Under the pieces are notes generated by a model, which saw nothing but the letters and a program-made list of their open reading frames with translations, was not told where the DNA came from and searched no databases. The position numbers were made by a program, and so were the translations under genes. Positions 45,364-56,200 of a DNA stretch of 64,000 bases are shown in pieces. The first letter of the stretch is position 1. Each line of letters starts with the position of its first letter. Where the stretch lies: the NCBI GenBank assembly GCA_026874595.1, contig CM049310.1:44044558-44108557 (forward strand), read 5' to 3'. Source of the stretch: Sipunculus nudus. Taxonomy: Eukaryota; Annelida; Sipuncula; Golfingiida; Sipunculidae.

Positions 45364-46183
45364 AATGAAGTAGTGTTGTGAAAGGTGACAGACGGACCGA
45401 AACAGACACGGACACGGATATGGCAAATAATATCATGAAGTGGGCGGGACGCATCTTTCTCCTCTGTCTAATACTGATCGGTTTCATGATTTATTCCGTC
45501 AACATCGCAAACGATGATTCCCCGGCAAGGCGGATGAAAAAACGCCAACTTAAAGAAGAGATACGGCAACGGAAACGGGCACAGCTTCAAGAAGATATAT
45601 TCAAATATCCACTGCGCCCCGAGGGCTACGTTTACAACCTGGACGTTAATGTTAGTGAACACACTCCTTTAATACGCGATGTGGAGGATACTAGAGATTC
45701 CAAGTGTTTAGAGATAAAGTATAATCGGTCAAAGCTGCCAAAATTTAGTGTGGTGTCTCCGATTTACAATGAAGCTTTATCGATGGTGCTGAGAATGGTG
45801 CACAGTTTTCTAAGGAAGTCTCCTCCTGAACTTCTACAAGAGATAATTCTTATTGATGACAACAGCAAGAATGAAGATCTGAAAGCGCCACTAGAACAAT
45901 ACGTCAGACTTCTACCCAGAGTTAAGTTGTTACGGACGAAGAAGAGAGAAGGCCTTATCAGAGCACGTTTAATTGGCGCCAAGATTGCAAAGGGACCAGT
46001 CATTATGTTTGTTGATGCGCACACGGAGGCAAATGCAGGCTGGGCGGAGCCGCTGCTGGATGAAATAAGGAAAGATCCAAAGAAAGTTCTTCAACCCAGT
46101 TTGGATCATATTAACACCCAGACTATAATGTACGAAGCAAGCTCTGGAGACGTCCCACGCGGAGGATTCAGCTGGGATCTCAG
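45364..46183 (+). CDS. GALNT: GALNT-like exon with short leader (coding from 45420)
   Basis: An acceptor TTAATTGTAG ends at 45363, leaving 56 untranslated bases before the ATG. A two-codon upstream frame (ATG AAG TAG, 45365-45373) sits at the very start. The donor is CAG/GTATAC at 46184, splitting an Arg codon. Confidence 0.75.
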
Positions 46184-47619
46184 GTATACAATGAATAAAA
46201 TACATAAAACTTAACATTCATTCTTATTGTCATTTATTGTGAGACCTCGATTGCTTCTAAGCGCCATCTGGGATTCTTTAGCGGAGACAAAATGGATTCG
46301 GAGAGAGTTGCGCGTATGGCCGTGTTGTAAATTCTGTTGTGTAGCCCTTAAAATTGATGTTAATTATAAGGAGACAGGAAATGTATATATATGCTGGTAT
46401 GAGCATCAATGTGTCATAAGCAATATTTGAATTAAAATTAGAAAATCTGAAAGTATGAACACTTGCTGGTAATATGACACAAATACGATTTTGAGAAAAA
46501 AAAAGAATAAACGCGTATAATCAATAATTGAATATTTTCACTGAACTTGTAGCCGTTTGGTGTTTCAACAAAGTATCGCATCCTGTATTTGTATCATATT
46601 TTTTATTGAAATTATGTTACATAATGTTATATAATGCTTGATGTTACAGGTTTGTCTGGATGGAGATCCCAGAACACGAGAAGAAGCGTGTGACGTCAGA
46701 CATCGAGCCCTTCCGGTCAGCCACCTTGGTCGGCTGCGCCATCATGGTGGATAAGGAATACTTTAGGTCCATTGGTGCCTTCGATGACGCAATGAACGTG
46801 TGGGGAGGCGAGAACATCGAGCTGGCGTTCCGTACTTGGCTGTGCGGAGGGCAAGTCCTCACAGTCCCATGTTCCAAAATCGCGCATGCGTTCAAAGAGT
46901 TTTCTTACAGCTTCGATGGCGATAAGGAAATTATCGTCACTCGGAACCTTATGAGGATTGCCGAGCTATGGATGGACGATTACAAAAAATATTTCTATGC
47001 TTCCACATATAATTATAAGTTTAAAAGAACCTATCTAAGAGAAATTGATCAGTTGACTCTTCAGAGGAGAAAACTTTTGAAGGAAAAGTTGCAGTGTAAA
47101 CCGTTCGAATGGTACCTCAAAACAATCGTACCTGAGATCCCAGTGCCTCCACTAGAAGCCGACTATTACGGAGAAGTTGCAAATTTCGAATCAAAAGCCT
47201 GTCTTTACGTTAAAGAAGATAATTACATCGGTATGACGTATTACTGCTTCATCCACAGGGTTCTCCCTGGGAACATTTTCCACATAGACCAGCACAGTCT
47301 AATGATGTACGGAGAAAATTGTGTCCTAATTGACAAGACGACCTGGTTGCTGTACGTGGGAGAGTGTCCGGACACTCCGGAGAGTGAGCACTGGGAGGTC
47401 CAGGCTACAGGTGACGTCGTCGGGTATTTACGTGTGACGGTCACTATCGACGGACAGGAACAAACCTACTGCCTCTGTCAGGTGACCAACGTGGCGACTC
47501 CTCACAAGGGACAGCAGATGCCCCAGGCCATGCCGTGTGACACCACTAACAAGTTCATGCAGTGGACATTTTCTTATCGATTCCATTTTGATTACAACTT
47601 TGACCCGCCCGCTGAGTAG
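45420..47619 (+). CDS. GALNT: Divergent polypeptide N-acetylgalactosaminyltransferase (2 exons: 45420-46183, 46650-47619)
   Basis: The joined exons encode 577 residues, the usual length of a UDP-GalNAc:polypeptide GalNAc-transferase, a Golgi type II membrane enzyme starting mucin-type O-glycosylation. A membrane anchor lies at residues 11-27, followed by a basic stem. The GT-A fold follows: SPIYNEA (113-119), EIILIDDNS, KREGLIRARLIGAKIA, the DXH metal motif as DAH (199-201), GGFSWDLR across the splice, WGGEN (306-310) and the second metal-ligand His in IAHAF (334). Conserved Cys residues at the catalytic-domain ends are present. The C-terminal 170 residues correspond to the ricin-type lectin domain but are divergent, with only a KFMQWTF trace of the QxW motif. 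SPTMAGG of typical family members is SATLVGC here. Acceptor specificity cannot be predicted. The ATG at 45420 has a G at -3 and +4. Confidence 0.88.
46184..46649 (+). other. Intron of the GALNT-like gene
   Basis: GTATAC..TTACAG, 466 bp. Removal restores SWDLR-FVWMEIP in frame, the expected family pattern. Confidence 0.88.
46650..47619 (+). CDS. GALNT: GALNT-like exon 2: catalytic C-terminal half and lectin-like domain
   Basis: Opens after GATGTTACAG and ends at TAG 47617-47619. Carries WGGEN, the His metal ligand, the linker with two Cys, and the divergent beta-trefoil-like domain. Confidence 0.88.
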
Positions 47620-47687
47620 CATTCTAATATATTTACCTAGTACCTAATTGAATGTAGAGAGACTGAATCCACGCGTTCACAACTGAA

Positions 47688-48330
47688 AGCCGTTGAGTGT
47701 CATCCTCGTGACACAAAGGTTTGCAAGGTACTAAAAAAAATCTACAGCCCTTTGTTGTAGGTTATGAAGTTATGTACCACATTGTTAGACCCGTCTTCAT
47801 ACCACAAAGTATGTTGTAGCTACGCTTTTTAGGTCTTTGATCCAGCGAGTCAAGCTGGCGTCCATTTCATAGATAATGACCAAGCCTGTAAGTGTTCGGG
47901 CTGAAAAAAACTGTCAATCAAGTCCCACGAACAAGATGTTAACAATACACTGTGCACATGACTTCTGAACAGGATCATGTGTACACAAGGAACGGGACAG
48001 GTTTATATGGCTTTATTTTTTTGGGCAAAGACTCCTCTCTTCCATGCAAAACGTTTGCTCTAGAACAAGCATCAGACGTGCTAGGACAGCCGCGTAAGAC
48101 AGGTTTATGGTTCAATTACCTTATTCATTATTCATGAAATAGACGCCAGAGTGGCTTGCTGAATCAAGGTCTGTGAACAGCGGAGCTACCACATACTTTG
48201 TAGTATGAAGACGGGTCTAACAATGTAACATATTACTTCAATAACTTCACAACCTAGAACAAAGAGCTAGGGATTTTGAAGTTAATTGCAAACCTTGGTG
48301 TCACGAGGATGATACACTCACGGCTTGGTA
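47688..48330. mobile_element. Foldback element with about 200-bp inverted arms, just past the GALNT-like stop
   Basis: The left arm (47688-47885) and right arm (48133-48330) are inverted copies. Shared blocks are CATCCTCGTGACAC, AAGGTTTGCAA, TTGTTAGACCCGTCTTCATA, CAAAGTATGT.GTAGCT, and TGGCGTC.ATTTCAT..ATAATGA. The loop is about 245 bp and non-coding. It lies 69 bases after the stop codon and before the first AATAAA signals (48433, 48544), so it may be transcribed in the 3' untranslated region. Confidence 0.75.
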
Positions 48331-48432
48331 GCATGAAGACGGTTAGTCTGTGTGATTCTAGATCTATATGCTTATCAGGCATTGGGAGATTAGTACAATT
48401 TTACGTAAATCAACCGACTATGACCCCTTCTG

Positions 48433-48549
48433 AATAAATATTTATATTCCTAGAGGTTGGCTATTCCTCTGGGTTTCGGTTCTTTGTACTTTCGTCGCTT
48501 TTAGACTAACCTGTATAGAAGCATATTAGGGACTTAGAGTTACAATAAA
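48433..48549 (+). terminator. Candidate polyadenylation signals of the GALNT-like gene
   Basis: AATAAA at 48433-48438 and 48544-48549 are the first canonical signals after the stop codon. Confidence 0.4.
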
Positions 48550-48699
48550 TCGGCTCCAGACACAAGAATGCTACCCACTCTAGAAAGAAATTAAGAAGGA
48601 CTCAAGTTAGTCTCTACAGAAAGCAATCCCTGGACGGATCGAGCACCTACATGGGCCATTGTCAAGGACCATGGGACTTCTTAATCCAACCTGTCTATA

Positions 48700-48985
48700 A
48701 ACCATGATAACCCTGTCATTATAAACCATGATAACCCTTTCACTATAAACCATGATAACCCTGTCACTATAAACCATGATAACCCTGTCACTATAAACCA
48801 TGATAACCTTGTCATTATAAACCATGATAACCCTGTCACTATAAACCATGATAACCTTGTCACTATAAACCATGATAACCCTGTCACTATAAACCATGAT
48901 AACCCTGTCACTATAAACCATGATAAACCCGTCACTATAAGCCATGATAACCCTGTCACTATAAGCCATCGATAACCCTGTCAAT
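48700..48985. repeat. 24-bp minisatellite
   Basis: About 12 copies of CATGATAACCCTGTCACTATAAAC-type units, seen as repeats of CTATAAACCATGATAACC. The 24-bp period keeps all frames open, so the minus strand shows an artificial MVYSDRVI-repeat frame. Confidence 0.92.
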
Positions 48986-49447
48986 GTCATGGTCTGTTTA
49001 CGTTCTATCATTTTTCATGCTTGATGAACGACACCGAAATATGCATGCTTATGCTTAGTAAACATTAGTTGAAAGGCGTCAGTTGATCCTGCTGTTTATA
49101 TTTTAAGAAATAATATTTATAATGAACATGGTGGTGTTGGAGTAGCTATCAATGCGTCACTTACATATTTGCGACATCTAGCGGGGATGGAGATAACTAT
49201 AAAAGTATAATTATTTTGATGGAGATGATAAGCTCTCCTAAGCACATGCAGCTTTTAGGAACATTCCATGCCAGTTTGACAAAGTCCAACCAGTCCTTTA
49301 TTACACGCAGATTCGAACCAACACCTTCCAGTGTACCTCGTGCCCACGCTCTATATATATTGGAATGAGGTTTAATCACTGTTGACTCTGATTTTACATT
49401 TGACTAAAGATAACGAGTCAGGAATATGTCCGGATACATATACATGT
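48986..49447. other. Intergenic sequence
   Basis: No feature recognised. Confidence 0.4.
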
Positions 49448-50224
49448 TGTTACGGAACCTAATATAAACAGATCACGTATGCGCGATGAACACAAATTTT
49501 GTAATGGAGATAAAAGGCAGCGTGAAATGTCTAGGGGAATGAATAAAGAGTCAGTGTTTTTTTGTTAAAAAATAACCATAATTTATTTTTAAAAAAAACC
49601 CTAACATTACCATACACTAAATCAATACAGTTTAACAGTATAAGAGAGGTATAACAACAAATCAATATAATCACAATAAAATGCACAAAGTGCACAGTAC
49701 CTGGATACCACCACCGTCACAACGATAAGTTCTTTAAAGGTATACTCTCGGAGAATGACAGTCCAGTGTAAACTTCTTGTAACAATCCAGAAAGTAAACT
49801 GAAGTCCAAATGCACAAAATACAGGAGAAAGTCTGACCAAAATCTATAATTGCCGCACTCGTCGGATAAGGTCCCAGGAACTGACACACGCTTTTGCGTC
49901 CGCTGGAAAACTTTTCTGCTCTCTCTCTCGGCTCTAAAACACAGCCCCTTTATATACTCTTCACTCCAAGCCGAGAATTTTCCACTTCTCGAACAGTCTA
50001 AAAGATCTTACACAACACAGTAATCACACGTTACAAGAATCATCTAGAAAAACATCGCCGTACCTCTACACACCATGGTGTACACGTGAGCTCGCCCCGA
50101 GCAAGCATGACAACAAGAGTTCAACCAGTACGAATCAAACCGAGAATGAAACAAGCGGCCAGGCAAGAAAGCCCCACAACACGATCCACGCCCGTGTCAT
50201 ACAATAAAAAGAGCACCTATAATG
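49448..50224 (-). mobile_element. LTR-like repeat, copy 4 (reverse orientation)
   Basis: The plus-strand left end is TGTTACGGAACC, the inverse of the CCGTAACA end of the other copies. It contains inverse AATAAA and TATATAAGG (AAAGGGG context near 49950), and its start has decayed to CATTATAGGTGC where it meets the MITE at 50225. Confidence 0.7.
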
Positions 50225-50509
50225 CCAAAAAAGATAGAAGGTATGGTTCTCAGGCACCGGCCGCGTCGATTTTAACCCCCCGCATCAAGCATTTTTATTT
50301 TGAAATTTATCTTTCAAGAAGATAAAATAGTACAATTTATGTTGTGCTTTTACCTGTTTAGCAATAAAATCTGTTATTTTCATGTTTTTCCCTGATCATG
50401 TGACATTTTTATCGAAACATACAAAAAAGGTGAAAAATAAAATACAGCCCGCCCGCAAATATTTCTGAAAAAAAGTGCCTGAGAACCATACCTTTTTTTT
50501 TTATTTTGG
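50225..50509. mobile_element. Small TIR element abutting the LTR
   Basis: CCAAAA..GGTATGGTTCTCAGGCAC at 50225-50257 is repeated in reverse as GTGCCTGAGAACCATACC..TTTTGG at 50475-50509. About 285 bp, no coding capacity. Superfamily not assigned. Confidence 0.65.
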
Positions 50510-50767
50510 CCTTAGAATGATTGTTATATATGTATCCGGAATATGTTAGGTAATTTATTTACTGAAACAAAAGGGGTAACAATTATTGTTATTGATTTGC
50601 ATCACTCAGAATAAAGTATTTACGGTAAGTAATAGATTTCAGTCATTACCGCCGGTTTCGCCTCATCGGCACATCAAATGACCGACATTCAACTTCTACG
50701 ATGTCGGTTTAATCGTTACTTAACATAAAGCGCTGTGTGGCCGCGGAGGAAAGACTGCATTCTCGCC

Positions 50768-50815
<48 letters not shown>

Positions 50816-51675
50816 TCGTCGAAAATAGATAAATTCAAGATAGATGAGCAAATAATTTCCATAGTAATATTGAATAAAGAATGATTATGGATCAGAAATA
50901 ATACGTCATATACATTCAGACTTAATTATTTAAAAAAGGTTAGTATATTAAAAACTTGGTTTGCGGTGCACGCTTAACTATTTAAAAAAGGTTGTTGTTC
51001 GCTGGGTGTTGTATTTCTTATTTAGAAATTTTGGTACATTCTTTGTGTATTGTGTTTAATTTTTTGGAACGGTTGGTATATTATATCTTTGTCGTGTGGT
51101 GTTTAACTGGTATCCGGTTTACTGCAAATATATAAGCATCATGTCAAACATTTTATCTCACCACAGCAATATTTTTCGTCAAAATAAGGCAGTCAATTAA
51201 ACCATCACATTGTTTAAACTTCGTGGTTGTGTGTGTGTGAATTCACTAGGGACTATCACCAGTTCTCCGTGACAGCTTATTTCATGATGTAGAAAATAAA
51301 ACATCGGAGGTGGATCAGGTCACATCCCCATGATGACCGTCAATAAACGTCTCTCTTGCTTTTGGAAAGACAGTTTTACACCGATCAATATAATTGATTT
51401 CACGCATTTACCCTTACACCGTTATGTTAACATTGATGACGCACTTTAGATAGGATGGCAGGGAAGAGGGGATACGCATGGATATAACATCTACCGGTTG
51501 TCATCAATCAAATATTGCTGCATGCTCACTTAGCGGAGCCGTGGCCCCTCATTTTTCATGATATCGGTAGCTTCGGTAACTGTATAGCGCAGTTACTTAA
51601 GGCTTGTATCACTGCAGATTGCAGAGAAACGTTCATCTTAAATTTGCATCGAATTAAGAAGTTTCTTTAAGCAAA
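50510..51675. other. Upstream region of the 7TM receptor gene
   Basis: Includes a TA tract at 50770-50818. The promoter should lie here, but no motif can be named. Confidence 0.4.
50770..50818. repeat. (TA)n microsatellite
   Basis: TA tract ending ATGTATATTCG. Confidence 0.95.
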
Positions 51676-52313
51676 ATGAATAATTTTAGTACGCTCCCTA
51701 TAAAAACTGTTGAAAATGAAACATGGGTGCCACATACAACAGTTAATGTCGGTATAAGAACCGCCGACTATGACGTGACTTCTGCCTTCTTTAACGTCAC
51801 CAGCAACGTGACGTCAAACGCTACATCAGCACCTGCTGGTCTTGAAGTTTTCGGACTAGGCGCCTACGTTTTTGATGCCATCCACGTCACTGCTATGTTG
51901 ACGTGCGGAACAAGCACTGTCGTCAGCGCCGCCTTGCTCATATATCTAGCTCGGAACCGGAAGTTGCCCTTCTTCGAATGTACAGTCGGGGAGCGTTTGG
52001 TCGTGTACTTGTCGATCTGCGATCTCGGCTTCAGCATTAGTCATGGTGCTGATCACGTGGTCATGTATTCCCTAAAGAACCACACACCACAGCCGGCTTG
52101 CACGGTTATCGCGTACATCGTACAGGAGTTTACTCTAGGACAGTCCTTGGTCGTCAACATCGCCGCCATTACTGCTATAATCGTCGTCGTCCGTGAGCAG
52201 CGAGCAAACTTCGGCAAGTACGACTGGAAGCTGATCGCCTACGCCTTCGGGTTTCCGGCGGTCCTCGGGATCTTCATCGGAGCACTCGGTTACATGGGAG
52301 CAGTGGGAGCATG
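51676..52313 (+). CDS. 7TM receptor exon 1 (N-terminus to TM4)
   Basis: ATG in CAAAATGA context. The donor ATG/GTAACA at 52314 splits the Trp codon TG|G, so the frame reads GAW-C across the junction. Without splicing it would stop at once. Confidence 0.83.
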
Positions 52314-53205
52314 GTAACACACACGCACACACACATACGCGCATACTCGTACAAAGATGACCTAAATTTCACACTATACTTCCGAGGACTTACGTACAGT
52401 TCCGCTAGAATTAGTAAGAAGAGCTATTGAGATCCCAAACGCTTAGGGTACGCATGTATCCCCGCAAACTTTTTTTTTAAAGATAAGGCTGGTCAGACAT
52501 GAAAACGATGCGTTGACTTAGCGTACAGCTTGCGAGGACAACCTGCGAGGACATTCACTTTATGTCATGTCTTCGTGTCATAGCGAGGACCTACTAATCA
52601 GCATATCAAGCACACTCTGTTCACACATATTTATTTAATACAGGATTATATAAGTACCCAATCAGGCTAATGTACATGTTTTCCTATAGATAAATATAAG
52701 CACTACATTATATAAGACATCACGGTACAAGTAAAGTACAAAAAGAATGTGAAGATTTAATATGTTTAGATTTTGTAATTCTATGTAAATTCATAATCTT
52801 CACAGTAATGAAACAAGGCACAAGCAATACGATTAGAAAGAAAGCAATGGATAATGTAACAATATAATGATGTTACATGCTCTCTCGATACAATAAGTGC
52901 AAAGCACAAAATACAAACGATAAACGTCTATTTACACTTGGTGGAAAGATTAATTATTTTATCATGTAAAACGTTTTGTGTCTATTATAAACTTTAGAAC
53001 CGAGCTGCTCCCAGTTTTGCCTGATAGATGAGAGGGTATACCTATCTTGTCGATAAAAAAAATCTATTATTTTTTTTGTTTCCTTTTTACTCCTGGAACC
53101 CATGGTAATATAAGGTTCTAATTCTAACTGTTAACGATCTAAATAAGATCTGATAATGCTAAACAGGTTGGGTAACCAGCTAAAATATTTTATCGAGTAT
53201 CCGGC

Positions 53206-53239
<34 letters not shown>

Positions 53240-56200
53240 TTCTAACCATCTTGCATAGCTCTCAATAGATCGCGCCGTCATACACACATAAAACAAATTT
53301 CAAGCAAAACGTTCTTTCTGATGACCTGCAGGAAGCTTCCCCAATTTGGGTTCTCAGCTTTTTAGGGTTTTAATAATGCTTTAACAGGTTTTCGTTTGCG
53401 CGGACCCCTGTGTAAGTCCTCACAGGAAGAAAAAATCCTCGCGCGTTTGGTGTGCAGTCAATATCGTGTCCTCTTAAGTTCGGTTATACAAACACACATA
53501 CGCTCACATATGCATAATCACACTTTACACATTTCGGGGTTTGACAAATTTTATCTAATTATAAACAGGAATGGGGAGGTGGGCAGGACCGGGACAGAAG
53601 TCGAAGGGCCGGTATGGTGACCACTAGAAGAAGAGAGATTTTATAGACGGCGGAAAACTGAGAGGAAGGCGTCCAATCTGTTTGAAGGATAGGAAACGAA
53701 TAGAAAGTGGAAGGTGGAGGGTAGAGTGTGTATAGGAACATTTTGGGCTTTAGGGGGGATTAGAAGGATGGAGGGTTTATGTTCGGGGAGAGGGGAGTAG
53801 GGGTGAATGACAGTAAGAAGCAGACGGGCAATAGTCGGGGGTGCAGGATGAACAGTATGGGGCGATAAGTTGGACACGGCCGGACAGTGGGAAGAGCTAG
53901 AGGAGTACAGGACGGCGGAACAACAGGAGACAGAGAGCAAACAGTCAACGAGAATACGGACATGAAGTATGAAGTTAAAGTAGGGATGGGGAGGGGGGGG
54001 GGGGGTAAGGGTGAATGTCGGGAGGTAGAAAAGTAAGACGCAGACGGACAATAGTCGGGTGTGCAGGATGACTATAGAGATGGTCGTTGATCGAACACGT
54101 CAGTATATATATACACATACAGCGATATGGTTTGGTCTCGCAAAAAAACCTAAAAGCAAAATAATCTAAATTAACGTTGCACCCGATATTAACACAGGAA
54201 AAAGATGTTACCTGTTTTTTTTTCATTGAAAATCACTAATTCCGTCTGATGGTTTGTGGGTCTAAGGTCTAAATTTCTTATAAAATTGTGAAAGTATGAG
54301 CTTTCCTTGAACTGGCAGGTAGGTAGTCCAGTACGTGCTGGCCAACTCGGACCCGCGGTGAGGTCTAGCTAGAGGCAAAGCCTCATTTTAGGAGGGGCGG
54401 CGTGGACGGTCCGGATTTGGTTTATATTTAGTATCAGAAATCCACATTTCGCCTGTGCTGAAAATTATAAATACAGAACGTATGTATCCTAGCTGTTCTA
54501 ATGAGCATGATTTCATGCTAAAGATTATTTCTTGCCAGGTGAACGATTAAATTCCCATATTAAAAAGTTTTATAAATCATTACCAAGGACAATTATAATT
54601 AATTACAAAATGAATCAAGTAATTCTTCAGATGTCTATAGAGGCAGGACATCTTGTACAGAAGTGTACCAAAGTGTCCCAAATGTAAGAAAATGTCAGTG
54701 TACCAGAGTCTTTCATAAATGACCAAAAGCTTGCAGTTGTCCTTCAAAAGACATTCCCAGGGGTTAGAATATGCTACAATTGCATATTAACAATAAAATA
54801 TGTTTAAAACCAATATGCTACAATCCCCTGTCCCGCGTGCACGTGTCTGTGTATATATGGCATATTGAATCAGCATCCCCCACCCCCGCACAAATTTGCA
54901 CCGATATGAGAAGGCATATCCAGCAGACCTATCTATACGTAGCTACTATAAACATTCTGCAGATTAAGCATATCTTAAAACTAACCACAAAAAGCCCGGC
55001 CCTGTAATCCAAAAGAGTCATAGTGATGGCATAGTTGTCACTCCAGGGACATGACCGACCATGACTAAACCCGAAACACAAATTGATTAATTTATCGAAA
55101 CAGGCTCAAAATGGCGATTTCATGCCGGAGACCTGAAAGCAAAGGACTTAAAACGGATTATTTTGAAACGGGGCATCATGTGTCACAATCCTTTTGCCCA
55201 TATGCATGTATGCCGTGCTCTAACATAATATTTTAGAAATCATTGACGTCATGTTTTAACCACACAGAGGGTTGTTGTCTGTGACAGATTACGTTACTAA
55301 TAACCTGTAGGTAATCAATAAGATTATCCCATGTAAACCCAACGAAAAAAAAGGCAAAATCGATAATGGAATATATACAAAGGAATATCTGGTAAATCAC
55401 ATTGACTTGTTGCAATTAATCCATATAGATCAGGATTAATCAACTCATATTCCAGCTACGGCATTAGGTATTAAAATAAAACCTTCAAAATATGGTTTAA
55501 GCGAATGGCTCACTTTGCATCAGTGCAGCGTTATCATATTTTTCTTAATTTGTCACATTCAGTTGAAATTCTAGTGCCACTTCTGATGGGGCAGCAACTT
55601 ACCCCTTCATTCGTAGAAAGCAAGATGATTTATATTTAGCTCAGTGGCGGATAGACTGGCCAAGTCCATGAAATAGTTCTGACTTAATTGTTGCTTCTGA
55701 CAGAAAAATCAAACGTTCACGCGTTGTGTCGCATTTAGTATCGGTACCGCCATCTTTCGGCAACTCATATAACTAATTTGCCACAATCTGACCCTCTGAT
55801 TTCATGTGATAAGAGCTGGCACTGAGTAAAGTCTATCGGTACATGAAATCACGTTTTATTTTAAGCATTTTATTAGTAAACGCAAATACTAAAGCCCAGG
55901 CGAGCTAAGTGGCGGATCCACAAGAGGGATTCGGACCCACCCTTTTTTTAAGCCGAAACAACTTTTTTTAAGGTTTCAAACCACATTTTTCGACCCTTTC
56001 CGTGCCAGATGACCATTTTTTTAGGTTTTTCAGTCTTCCTGGGTTGGACCCTCCCCTTTGCCAAAATCCTGGATTGGCAGTGTAGCGTAAATATCACTTT
56101 CTATCGTTAAAGGGAAAGTCGGCCTCTGTTTTTTTAAATATTATACCTACATTATGTTTGACCAAGAAATATTCATCAAATGATCACATGAGGTCAATTA

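Noticed and set aside
48607-49011. 134-codon minus frame with MVYSDRVI repeats
   Set aside because: Arises from a 24-bp minisatellite; no start context or flanking coding signal.
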